Source: an uncultured Ruminococcus sp.
GTDB lineage: Bacteria; Bacillota; Clostridia; Oscillospirales; Ruminococcaceae
Assembly: GCA_947173865.1 (NCBI GenBank)
Contig: CAMWGS010000053.1
Span: forward strand, 1-10,486
Length of the DNA stretch: 10,486 bases
Direction: 5' to 3'
Shown: one piece after another, positions 1 through 7,639 of the stretch
How positions within the stretch are numbered: position 1 is the first letter of the stretch
Layout: each line of letters starts with the position of its first letter
Notes under the pieces: generated by a model
What the model was told of the DNA's origin: nothing
Database searches by the model: none
The model's input: the letters and a program-made list of their open reading frames with translations, nothing else
Translations under genes and position numbers: made by a program

Positions 1-1082
1 GCTTTTGTGCCTGTTCTTCTTGAATAGATAAACGAATATATATTATCGTATTTCACACGTTTTATTATGTCAAGAGTATCTTCAAATTCCTCATTTGTCT
101 CGTTCGGAAATCCCACAATCAAATCAGTAGTAATTGAAAAATCAGAGTCACAGCTTCGTATATAGCCAACAATTTCAAGATACTGTTCAGCGTTATAACG
201 TCGGTTCATACGTTCAAGCACACTGTTGCTTCCGCTCTGCAACGGCAGGTGAAGATGCTTTGCCACTTTTTCACATTCAAAAATAGTGTCAACAAGCTCC
301 TTTGAAGCATCTTTCGGGTGAGACGACATAAACCTTATTATAAAATCACCGTCAATTTTATTCAGTTCACGCAGTAACTTCGGAAAACTCATGTCTCTTT
401 CAAGGTCATTTCCATATGAATTTACATTCTGTCCGAGAAGCATTATTTCCCTGTAGCCGTCACGGACAAGCTGTCTGACTTCTTTTATTATATCTTCCGA
501 ACGGCGACTTCTTTCACGTCCCCTTACATACGGAACGATACAGTATGTACAGAAATTATTACAGCCGAACATTATCGGTACAGACGCTTTGAAAGAACTT
601 TCACGCACCTGCTCCACAGCTTCGGAAAAACTGTCGTATTCGCTTATATCAGCGGAAAATTTCTTTCCTTTCAGACAGTCAAGAAGCAATGACGGAAGTG
701 CGTTTATTGCAGACGTTCCCATTACAAAATCAACCTGCGGATATGATTTCTTGATTTTTTCCGAAATGTGTTCCTGTGCTGTCATGCACCCTGCAATTCC
801 GATAATAAGCGACGGTTTTTCCTCTTTGAGTTTCTTCATACTGCCTATTATTCCAAAAACCCTGTCCTCCGCACTTTCACGCACAGCACACGTATTAAGT
901 ATAATAATATCGGCTTCATGCTCGTTCTCAGTAAAACCGTACCCGATTTTTTTCAGAACACCTTTTATCTTCTCACCGTCCGAAACATTCAGCTGACAAC
1001 CGAAACTCCGTACATAAGCCTTACATTTCCTGTTTCCTAAAATACGTATTATGTCATCTGTAATCAAATTGTTCTCACTCAA
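1..1082 (-). CDS. miaB: MiaB, tRNA-2-methylthio-N6-dimethylallyladenosine synthase (C-terminus cut by window edge)
   Basis: Radical-SAM methylthiotransferase that adds a methylthio group to i6A37 of tRNAs reading UNN codons, using two [4Fe-4S] clusters in the cytoplasm. About 360 codons are visible and the frame runs off base 1. The N-terminal UPF0004 domain carries its three cluster cysteines: C29 (FGCQLN), C65 (NTCAVRE) and C99 (AGCM). The radical-SAM motif is C174-x3-C178-x2-C181 (GCNNFCTYC), followed by IVPYVRGRERSR, which is characteristic of MiaB rather than of MtaB or RimO. The distal barrel motifs LLGQNVNSYG, HLHLPLQSGS and TDLIVGFPNET are present. The C-terminal TRAM domain (roughly the last 80-100 residues) lies outside the window. 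The start is a TTG at 1082-1080: an in-frame stop lies at 1112-1110, AGAGGA stands 8 bases upstream, and the first in-frame ATG (codon 82) comes only after two of the cluster cysteines. The family assignment is firm; the start is an inference. Confidence 0.96.
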   Translation of the reverse strand, partial: MSENNLITDDIIRILGNRKCKAYVRSFGCQLNVSDGEKIKGVLKKIGYGFTENEHEADIIILNTCAVRESAEDRVFGIIGSMKKLKEEKPSLIIGIAGCMTAQEHISEKIKKSYPQVDFVMGTSAINALPSLLLDCLKGKKFSADISEYDSFSEAVEQVRESSFKASVPIMFGCNNFCTYCIVPYVRGRERSRRSEDIIKEVRQLVRDGYREIMLLGQNVNSYGNDLERDMSFPKLLRELNKIDGDFIIRFMSSHPKDASKELVDTIFECEKVAKHLHLPLQSGSNSVLERMNRRYNAEQYLEIVGYIRSCDSDFSITTDLIVGFPNETNEEFEDTLDIIKRVKYDNIYSFIYSRRTGTK

Positions 1083-1123
1083 AATTTCTTTCCTCTCATT
1101 CGATAAAAATCAGATAATACATT

Positions 1124-1152
1124 ATTATAACATACACTAAAGTTTTTTTCAA
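1124..1152 (-). promoter_or_regulatory. Sigma-A type promoter for miaB
   Basis: On the minus strand a -35 box TTGAAA (1152-1147) is followed by exactly 17 bases and a perfect -10 box TATAAT (1129-1124). Transcription would begin near 1117, about 35 bases before the TTG start. The fit to consensus is strong, but the call rests on sequence alone. Confidence 0.75.
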
Positions 1153-1217
1153 GTGTAAATATCACTATAAACATAACTTTTATTTAAAGCAAAGTCTTAA
1201 TATGCAAAATAGATAAA

Positions 1218-1223
1218 TATAAT
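1218..1223 (+). promoter_or_regulatory. Possible -10 box for the dockerin gene at 1332
   Basis: A TATAAT lies about 110 bases before the start codon in very AT-rich DNA. At 16-18 bases spacing there is no convincing -35 box (the best is TCTTAA-like). If it is real, the promoter may need an activator, unlike the other three promoters in this window. In such AT-rich sequence a chance match is quite possible. Confidence 0.3.
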
Positions 1224-1294
1224 TGTAATTATTCGTCAAATGATACAAAAATTATTTTTCTGTGAGATAAATGAAAATTAAGGAAGTCTAATAA

Positions 1295-1310
1295 GTAAAC
1301 AAAGGTTTAC
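1295..1310 (+). promoter_or_regulatory. Perfect inverted repeat in the leader just before the ribosome binding site
   Basis: GTAAAC (1295-1300) and GTTTAC (1305-1310) are perfect inverted copies around AAAG. They are flanked by a second inverted pair, TTAAGG (1278-1283) and CCTTAA (1312-1317), the latter touching the AAAGGAGG ribosome binding site at 1316-1323. It could be an operator for a dimeric repressor of LacI type or an RNA hairpin affecting translation. The sequence does not distinguish these. Confidence 0.45.
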
Positions 1311-1331
1311 ACCTTAAAAGGAGGAATCATT

Positions 1332-3539
1332 ATGTTAAGAAAAACATCATTGTCAATGCTGACAGCATTAACAACCGCACTTTCTGCACTGACCCCGTTG
1401 TCAGTAAGTGCTTCACCCGTTCAGACACCAATGAAATCAGACATAAACGTAATACCTGCAAATTACACAAGAGCATATGCAGGCGAACAAGACGAATACA
1501 CACAAACAGCAACATCAATTCCAGATGATTTTCAATTAGCCTACACCGAACCGGAATCGGGAGAAGCAACTATCCATAACCGTTTGTATACTGTCACAAC
1601 AGCAGGAAAACAGGGGGAAACAACTGCTGATTTCCCGATAAAAGACAACCGTGCTATCACAGTAAATGTAGTTGATTCAAAAACGGGAGAACCTATTGAA
1701 GATGTACAGGTAAGATTTGTTGAAACAGAAGCACCCGACAGCAAAGTAATAAAACGTGATTTCGGCATATGGACTACTACCGAAACAGGTACATTCACAC
1801 TTCCGAACATAAGCTATACCCTTGAAGACACAAGCTCAATGTTTCTGCTTACTGCCGTACTTAAACACATCCCCGAAGAATATACCTATCGTGGAAATGA
1901 AACCATGATAATAGACCACATAGTTGACGCAGGTGACTGGCATATAAGAAATGAAGATTTTTCACGTAATACCAACACACTTACAATTTCACTCGACCGT
2001 GCATACGAAAAACATTTCAATGCATCGTGCAGTATAATTGACAGCACAACAGGAAAACAGGTTGAGGGTGCACATATGGTCTTTTCAGGTCCGTTAGGCT
2101 GTCGTAAATCATGGTACACTTCCGGAGATGAACCTCACATCATAGAAGATATAAGATGTTTATTGTACCAAAACGAACCTGAAGCAGTATATAACCTTGA
2201 AACTTACAGTCTGCCCGAAGGATATATGTTTGACTATTCAAGAGAATCAAAAGAAAATATAAAAATCACTCCCGACTTCTCAGGCGACGTAGAACTGGTT
2301 GTTTATGTTGTTCCCACAAATCAGACTCAACCTATAAAAACAACAGGTCCTGAACTTCCTTCAATCAACACAACAACAACTACTACCACAACAACAGAAG
2401 ATACAAATACCACTCAGACAACAGAAAAAGAAGTTTCTTCCGGTACACGTCACCCGATTTATACAACAACTGCAACAGGAGATACAGATACTCCTGTCAA
2501 TACAACACTCCCTGCTCCTGATTCCAACGGAAAATATACAGGTCACTTTACAGCTATGTGTTTTGCAATTGATATTATAACAGGCGAAAAAATCAGCGGT
2601 GCAGAATTACAGCTTTATGATAACAACAATGCATGCATAATTGAATCATGGACTTCATCTGACAAATGCGGTCACCAGATTGACATTGATTATGTAATGG
2701 ACAGCCCCGATTCATATAAAACATATCAGCTTGCAATGCTCAACATTCCCGAAGGCTATACAAATGAAGGAAATAATTACTATACAGCAGAAGACGGATT
2801 CATTCCATATTACAATAAAATAGAATATGGATTCAAAGGAATTGCAACTTTTGCAGTATATGTTTGCCCCGAGGACTATGTTTTTCCCGAATCAGGCATA
2901 AAACCATGGCAGACAACAGGAAAACCCGAAAACACAACAACAACTGCCAGCAACGACCCGACTGTTACAATTACTGCTACAACTTTAGCCGAAGGAAAAT
3001 TGAATCTTAATTCAGCACCCAAAAAGACACAGTATACAATCGGAGAAAAACTTGATTTGACAGGTCTTGATGTAAGCATGACTCATGAATTAGGAGTAAA
3101 CGGAAAAGACGGTGTTGACCTTATATTCAATCATGTAAACCCCTCTGACTATCCTGAAGCTTTCATCGTAAATACACACGAATTTGACAGCACAAAAGCA
3201 GGAACTTACACAATAAAAGTAAAATGTACAGATGATTACAAATCCGATTACAGAGTTATGCATAACCTCCTTACATTTACAGTAACAGTTTCCGAAAAAG
3301 AAACTTTCTCCGACAAAATTGGCGATTCAGACGGTGACGGTAATGTAGGTATAAATGACGCTGTACTTATCATGCAGTACATCGCAAACCCCGACAAATA
3401 TCAAATGTCAAAACAGGGCAAGCTTAATGCAGACGTTTACAACCGTGGCGACGGAATAACAGCCAGTGATGCTCTTACCATTCAGATGGTTGAATGTAAA
3501 ACTATCTCTCAGGAAGATTTACCTGTTGCCAAGCAGTAA
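1332..3539 (+). CDS. Secreted dockerin protein with three SpaA/Cna-B-like repeats and an Ig-like domain, function unknown
   Basis: 735-residue exported protein. A Sec signal peptide covers residues 1-27, probably cut after VSA. Three related beta-rich repeats follow at about 108-217, 229-328 and 406-517. Each starts with a D-x-x-TG-E/K segment (DSKTGEPIEDV, DSTTGKQVEGA, DIITGEKISGA) and later has an IPEEY/LPEGY/IPEGY motif, resembling SpaA/Cna-B or carboxypeptidase-regulatory-like folds. Nine consecutive Thr (347-355) open a Thr-rich linker, and a second Thr-rich linker precedes an Ig-like domain (about 554-655). A type I dockerin ends the protein: loop 1 is D665-x-D667-x-D669 to D676, and loop 2 is about 701-713. 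No glycosidase, lyase or esterase signature is visible. The dockerin predicts attachment to a cellulosome scaffoldin outside the cell; a structural, adhesive or carbohydrate-binding role is possible but unproven. The AAAGGAGG site 8 bases before ATG supports the start. Confidence 0.9.
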   Translation: MLRKTSLSMLTALTTALSALTPLSVSASPVQTPMKSDINVIPANYTRAYAGEQDEYTQTATSIPDDFQLAYTEPESGEATIHNRLYTVTTAGKQGETTADFPIKDNRAITVNVVDSKTGEPIEDVQVRFVETEAPDSKVIKRDFGIWTTTETGTFTLPNISYTLEDTSSMFLLTAVLKHIPEEYTYRGNETMIIDHIVDAGDWHIRNEDFSRNTNTLTISLDRAYEKHFNASCSIIDSTTGKQVEGAHMVFSGPLGCRKSWYTSGDEPHIIEDIRCLLYQNEPEAVYNLETYSLPEGYMFDYSRESKENIKITPDFSGDVELVVYVVPTNQTQPIKTTGPELPSINTTTTTTTTTEDTNTTQTTEKEVSSGTRHPIYTTTATGDTDTPVNTTLPAPDSNGKYTGHFTAMCFAIDIITGEKISGAELQLYDNNNACIIESWTSSDKCGHQIDIDYVMDSPDSYKTYQLAMLNIPEGYTNEGNNYYTAEDGFIPYYNKIEYGFKGIATFAVYVCPEDYVFPESGIKPWQTTGKPENTTTTASNDPTVTITATTLAEGKLNLNSAPKKTQYTIGEKLDLTGLDVSMTHELGVNGKDGVDLIFNHVNPSDYPEAFIVNTHEFDSTKAGTYTIKVKCTDDYKSDYRVMHNLLTFTVTVSEKETFSDKIGDSDGDGNVGINDAVLIMQYIANPDKYQMSKQGKLNADVYNRGDGITASDALTIQMVECKTISQEDLPVAKQ
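2370..2396 (+). repeat. Threonine-codon (ACN) repeat encoding a linker
   Basis: Nine consecutive Thr codons, mostly ACA with ACT and ACC, encode T347-T355. Poly-Thr stretches like this are typical flexible linkers between modules of cellulosomal proteins. The mixed codons make slippage less likely than in a pure repeat. Confidence 0.8.
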
Positions 3540-3545
3540 AATTAT

Positions 3546-3574
3546 AAAAGGACGGTTTTCAGCCGTCCTTTTTT
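3546..3574 (+). terminator. Rho-independent terminator of the plus-strand dockerin gene
   Basis: The stem AAAAGGACGG (3546-3555) pairs with CCGTCCTTTT (3563-3572) around a 7-base loop and ends in a run of T. It begins 7 bases after the stop codon. Confidence 0.9.
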
Positions 3575-3589
3575 CTGTATATAAACGTG

Positions 3590-3614
3590 AAAAAAGGAAC
3601 TCTTTGAGTTCCTT
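3590..3614 (-). terminator. Rho-independent terminator of the minus-strand pectate lyase gene
   Basis: AAGGAACTC (3594-3602) and GAGTTCCTT (3606-3614) form a 9-bp stem with a 3-base loop. The A run at 3590-3595 gives six U on the minus-strand transcript. It lies about 40 bases after the lyase stop codon and next to the terminator of the convergent gene. Confidence 0.88.
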
Positions 3615-3655
3615 CTTTCATTATATCATTATATTTGAGGGAGTCTTGTATGTCT

Positions 3656-6600
3656 TTATTCACCAAGAGCATCAAGCTCAGCTGATGTTATCGGGAATGC
3701 TTCATAAGTAATTGTTTTGGATTCAACGTACTGAATAGCAAGTGCGTCTGCGTTTGTAATTCCGTTACCGTTGTCAACAACGTCTGCATTGACTTTTCCC
3801 TGTTCTGACATTTGATATTTGTCAGGATTTACAATGGACTGCATGATAAGTACAGCGTCATTTATACCTACATCACCGCTTTCGTCTGCATCACCCATTT
3901 TCTTTGAAGAAGTAACTTCTGCGGAATAAACCATATAGAACAGACTTGAGGAATCTGCCTTTGTAACTGTATGATTTCCTGCTGTAAGGTCAACTGTAAT
4001 TATTCCGTCGCCTGATGATGTATACTTAGTACCGTCAATCTTGATTGTTGCGACAGGTTCAGCAAATACAAGTGTAAATTTGCCTGCTGATGCTGAATTG
4101 AAAGTAATATTTGTAGCACTTTCCATCTTGAGGCACTGTTTGAGGGTAAGACCGTTATAATTTACAGTGCCTTTTGATGTAGAGAGGTTACCTGTAATTG
4201 TATAGAAACTGCTTGATGTACCGTTGACTGTGAAGTCATGAACGTATCCGCCTGCAACAACGGGAGTTTTAGTAGTAGCTGTAGTGGTTGTAGTAGTGGT
4301 TGTGCTGTTTGTGGAAGCGGTTGTCTGTGTGGAAACAGGGGGCTGTGATGTGCCATTTGACATCTTGTAACCGAGTTCCTTATATGCACTGTTTGAAGCG
4401 GTTTCAGCGAAGCCCTTAGGATTCGGTGAACCGTCTGCATTTCTCCATGCTGTATGGAAATCTGTACCCATAGCAGGAACATCAAGTGTGATAAAGTCGG
4501 AATCAACAGGAGTTACTACATCACCGAGTTTAGCACCGTTTGTCATTGTTTCGGACTGTGCAAAATAATATTTGCTGTTGTAGTAAATTGAATTTGTCAT
4601 CTTGCCTACAAACTTATCGTTTGAAAGCTTGATTCCGGCAGCATTTGTCTTTGAAACCCTGCTTGTGTTTGTGTATGAAACCATGTTTGCAAATGTAGCA
4701 TCTGAAGCACATCTGTAAACCATATAGTTAGCCTTACCGTTACCGCCTATACCGTTGTTATAAGCTGTACAGTCTTTCATATCGCCAAAGAGCGGGTTAT
4801 TGTTGTCAGTGAAACCGCAGTTGAGGTTTTCAAATGCAAGACAGTTCTCAACAACGTGTCTTGTACCGACACCGCCGCCGCCGAGTTTGAAACCGTTACC
4901 GTCAGCGTCGCCATAACCTCTGCCGTCCTCTGTAAAGCCGTTTCTGAATGCTACACAGTTCTTTATTGTAACTACACCAATAGGACCTGTTTCAGTCTTT
5001 GCATATAAATCCCAGCCGTCGTCAGAGTTATTGTAAGACATACAGCCGTCAAATACGTTGCCCTCACCGCAGGTAAGCTTTGCAGCAAAACCGTCGGCAT
5101 TTTCCATTGTAGCTTCATCACAGTTGTTCTTTGAAGTACAGTTCTTGATAAGGTTATTTGAAGGCCACTGTGCTATTGTGTTATATGAAGTTTGATAACG
5201 TGAAAGCTGAAGACCTGTATCTTCGTTGTCATTGAATACCATCATTTCTATGACGTTGTTGTCACCTGAGAGAAGCATACCGTTATCGCCTGCATTCTTG
5301 ATTTCAAAACCGTAGAAATGCCAGTATGAACCGTCAAGGACAAAACCTCTTGCCGAGCCTGAAACTGCCTGACCCTCAAAGTCAAATACAACCTTTGCAC
5401 CCGGATATGCTGAAATTGTCTTATAAGCACCTGCTTTGCCTGCATTGCTTTCTTCAATGAGAATTGTTTCTTTATAATTATAAGTACCTTCGAGGAGGTA
5501 AATTGTACCGCCTGCCTGTACCGACTTTATAGCTGTAAGAGCGTCTGTAGGTGTATCAGCTGTTTTACCGTCGCCCTTGCCGTTCGGTGAAGCATATATA
5601 ACGTTGTCTGTTACAACAGGAGGATTTACTACGGGCGGAGCTGTTGTTACAGTTGTTGTCGTCTGCGGAGGCTGTACTGTTGAAATTGTTGTAACAACAG
5701 GTGGATTTGTATTATCGTCCTTGAAACCGCTTCCGATAGCTAAAATTGAATCATCATAGGAAAGGAGAGCATCTTTAAGTGGCTGATTTACTGCATAACT
5801 TTCATCGTCAACCGAGTTGTCAAACTGCCACTTGAAGTCACCACCGTCAACACGTCCTGCCTTAGATGTGACAATTGACGGAACATCTTCAGCAGCATCA
5901 AGATTATAGCTGTAGAAATCACTTGCTGTATCAAAGTTGTTATATGTTGCACCGCCGTCTGCTGCCTTAACAGAGGAGGGAACCTGCTCATCTCTTGACT
6001 TTGCATCATAAGCATCAAACTGTGTATTATTTTCTGAATAAGGAACGAAAACGCCACCTTCAATAATATTGCCGAAAGCCTTAATCATTCCGCCTACTTC
6101 ACCGCTGAATGTTCCTTCACCTGCTGCATCTGTACCCTGACCTGAAATCATCATAGGATTCTTGCAGTTACGGAAGTAGTTGTTTTCTGCAAAAATATCG
6201 GAATCTGTGGTCGAACCGATACCATACTTTGCATTGCCGTCATAGTAGTTGTTGTATACATGAACTGTTGCAACTCTTACTCTTGGATGACGTGAATCAG
6301 AGTGGTCATACCAGTTGTGGTGATATGTAATGTAGTTTGATGTATCACTTGAATTTGCACCCTGAAGATTACACTTTCCGTTATCAAAGAAATGATTGTA
6401 GGAATGTGTTATATGATGTGATTTCTTTGTATCCAAAGCACCGTCGCCTTTTGCCTGGTCAGCATCTGAACCTGCATTGCCATAAAAGAAATCACAGTTA
6501 TGAATCCAACAATATGAGTCACTCTGCTGAAGTCCGCAGTCATCTTTTTCTTTACTGTCGCAGTTCATATAACCAATATTTCTTGCTTCAATATCTGATG

Positions 6601-7360
6601 AATTTTTGATAACAAGACCGAAACCGTTGAATGTTGCATCATTGCCGATACCTTCCACTGTAAGACCACACGTTACTGCGTCAACATAAAGGTCACCACT
6701 CGGCATATTGGCAGGGTCTTCGATATTTCCGATAAATCTGATTGCTACAGGAGGTGCATAATCATTACTCTTAAGATTAGTGATGATATTCTGAACACCT
6801 GTAATTGCTGTGTCATTGCCCTTTTTGTCAGGAAGTGTAACACTTACTGAATCCTTGTTTTCGTTCGTTACATAAACAACAACCGCATTATTCTTCAATG
6901 TACCGTCTGAATTATAAGCACCGGGCATATGACCATCTGCAAAAGCATATCCTGAACGGTCATGGGCATAAGCGTCTGCCTTTGTCTCGGAAGCCTTTGA
7001 AGCATCTTCCTTACCACTGATAACAGGAACAACTCTCATTGTATGAGTACCTGCCGTAAGACCTACTGCGTCAGCTCTCATGTAGCCTGCATACTGTCTG
7101 ATGAGCATTGAATCAATCTGAACACCATCAACGTAAACGTTGTAGCCGTCTGCTCCCGATACTGCCGACCATGTAGCATAGATACCTTCGGCAAAACCTA
7201 CGGATTGCAGAATTGATACACTGTCAGCTGCAAATGCTGTTACAGCTGAATCGTTAGGAACAAATATATAATTGTTCATGAATGCCGACATACATGATAC
7301 TGACATTACAGCAGCAGAAGCCATTGCTGCTACACGTCTCTTCATAACCTTGTTTTTCAT
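3656..7360 (-). CDS. Secreted cellulosomal pectate lyase, PL1-PL9-CBM77-dockerin
   Basis: 1234-residue exported pectinase that cleaves homogalacturonan by beta-elimination. The signal peptide spans about 1-44 (AFA then AD). A fibronectin III-like module covers about 50-125. The PL1 domain (about 130-430) has D306 and D310 in DGALD (calcium ligands), K329, R357 and R362 (RHPRVR); their spacing matches the catalytic set of Erwinia PelC. A Pro/Thr linker (about 546-588) leads to PL9 (about 589-1000), with D756, D780, D781 and D784 (SDDGWD) and K825 (GNGFKLGG), matching the calcium site and catalytic Lys of Erwinia PelL. A poly-Thr linker (about 1004-1033) leads to a CBM77-like pectin-binding module (1036-1151) with K1063, K1078 and K1134, then a dockerin (loop 1 D1157-D1168). 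All key residues are intact. GGAGG at 7374-7370 supports the start. The PL1 and PL9 calls are firm; CBM77 is by recall of the R. flavefaciens homologue. Confidence 0.96.
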   Translation of the reverse strand: MKNKVMKRRVAAMASAAVMSVSCMSAFMNNYIFVPNDSAVTAFAADSVSILQSVGFAEGIYATWSAVSGADGYNVYVDGVQIDSMLIRQYAGYMRADAVGLTAGTHTMRVVPVISGKEDASKASETKADAYAHDRSGYAFADGHMPGAYNSDGTLKNNAVVVYVTNENKDSVSVTLPDKKGNDTAITGVQNIITNLKSNDYAPPVAIRFIGNIEDPANMPSGDLYVDAVTCGLTVEGIGNDATFNGFGLVIKNSSDIEARNIGYMNCDSKEKDDCGLQQSDSYCWIHNCDFFYGNAGSDADQAKGDGALDTKKSHHITHSYNHFFDNGKCNLQGANSSDTSNYITYHHNWYDHSDSRHPRVRVATVHVYNNYYDGNAKYGIGSTTDSDIFAENNYFRNCKNPMMISGQGTDAAGEGTFSGEVGGMIKAFGNIIEGGVFVPYSENNTQFDAYDAKSRDEQVPSSVKAADGGATYNNFDTASDFYSYNLDAAEDVPSIVTSKAGRVDGGDFKWQFDNSVDDESYAVNQPLKDALLSYDDSILAIGSGFKDDNTNPPVVTTISTVQPPQTTTTVTTAPPVVNPPVVTDNVIYASPNGKGDGKTADTPTDALTAIKSVQAGGTIYLLEGTYNYKETILIEESNAGKAGAYKTISAYPGAKVVFDFEGQAVSGSARGFVLDGSYWHFYGFEIKNAGDNGMLLSGDNNVIEMMVFNDNEDTGLQLSRYQTSYNTIAQWPSNNLIKNCTSKNNCDEATMENADGFAAKLTCGEGNVFDGCMSYNNSDDGWDLYAKTETGPIGVVTIKNCVAFRNGFTEDGRGYGDADGNGFKLGGGGVGTRHVVENCLAFENLNCGFTDNNNPLFGDMKDCTAYNNGIGGNGKANYMVYRCASDATFANMVSYTNTSRVSKTNAAGIKLSNDKFVGKMTNSIYYNSKYYFAQSETMTNGAKLGDVVTPVDSDFITLDVPAMGTDFHTAWRNADGSPNPKGFAETASNSAYKELGYKMSNGTSQPPVSTQTTASTNSTTTTTTTTATTKTPVVAGGYVHDFTVNGTSSSFYTITGNLSTSKGTVNYNGLTLKQCLKMESATNITFNSASAGKFTLVFAEPVATIKIDGTKYTSSGDGIITVDLTAGNHTVTKADSSSLFYMVYSAEVTSSKKMGDADESGDVGINDAVLIMQSIVNPDKYQMSEQGKVNADVVDNGNGITNADALAIQYVESKTITYEAFPITSAELDALGE
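4262..4345 (-). repeat. Thr-codon-rich linker between PL9 and CBM77
   Basis: On the minus strand this stretch is mostly ACN codons, including eight Thr in a row and neighbouring Ser/Thr, around residues 1006-1033. A second Pro/Thr-rich linker is encoded at about 5595-5725 between PL1 and PL9. Both are flexible spacers that separate the catalytic and binding modules. Confidence 0.75.
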
Positions 7361-7394
7361 TTTACTTTTCCTCCATAAAATATAATGATAATAA

Positions 7395-7421
7395 TTCGCA
7401 CCTTATGTGCAACTTTCGCAC
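7395..7421 (-). repeat. Direct repeat TTCGCAC in the lyase leader
   Basis: TTCGCAC occurs at 7395-7401 and again at 7415-7421, a period of 20 bases (about two helical turns). Between them GTGC (7407-7410) is an inverted copy of the GCAC half. The repeat lies between the predicted lyase transcription start (near 7434) and its ribosome binding site, where a repressor or an RNA structure could act. No known regulator is recognised. Confidence 0.4.
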
Positions 7422-7440
7422 TTTGTTTTTCATTGTTTAT

Positions 7441-7469
7441 ATTATACTGTAAAAAATCAACAATTTCAA
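7441..7469 (-). promoter_or_regulatory. Sigma-A type promoter for the pectate lyase gene
   Basis: Reading the minus strand, TTGAAA (7469-7464), a 17-base spacer and TATAAT (7446-7441) form a near-consensus promoter. The -35 box, spacer length and -10 box are the same as in the miaB promoter. The predicted transcript starts near 7434 and has a leader of about 70 bases. Confidence 0.75.
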
Positions 7470-7603
7470 TGATGTATAGTACTCATTAACTGATTTTTTG
7501 TGCTTTTATATAATTTTATCACGCACAATTCATCAACTGTCATCAAAACATATACAGGCAATATTTCTCTTTTTAATTGTATGAAAAATTTTTCCGAAAA
7601 CGC

Positions 7604-7632
7604 TTGACAACGTGAAAATAACGTGATATAAT
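7604..7632 (+). promoter_or_regulatory. Consensus sigma-A promoter of the rpmG-secE-nusG-rplK-rplA operon
   Basis: A perfect TTGACA (7604-7609), a 17-base spacer and a perfect TATAAT (7627-7632) are present. AT-rich DNA with A and T tracts upstream could act as an UP element. This strength suits ribosomal protein genes. The spacer contains two copies of AACGTGA (7609-7615 and 7620-7626) 11 bases apart. Confidence 0.92.
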
Positions 7633-7639
7633 GTAATTA

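Noticed and set aside
589..1040. Plus-strand open frames opposite miaB.
   Set aside because: They lie antisense to a clearly conserved gene, have no ribosome binding site and no recognisable protein features.
1079..1099. Six-codon minus-strand frame starting at ATG 1099, whose TGA overlaps the miaB TTG start, as a leader peptide.
   Set aside because: It has no ribosome binding site of its own, and its AGAGGA codons are themselves the miaB ribosome binding site.
4162..6609. Several open frames of 60-114 codons overlapping the pectate lyase gene in other frames.
   Set aside because: They are by-products of the repetitive, Thr-rich and beta-helix coding sequence and have no start signals or homology I can see.
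7289..7360. Lipoprotein signal at Cys23 of the pectate lyase.
   Set aside because: The residues before the Cys (SVS) lack the Leu-type lipobox position, and a normal AFA-A cleavage site follows later.
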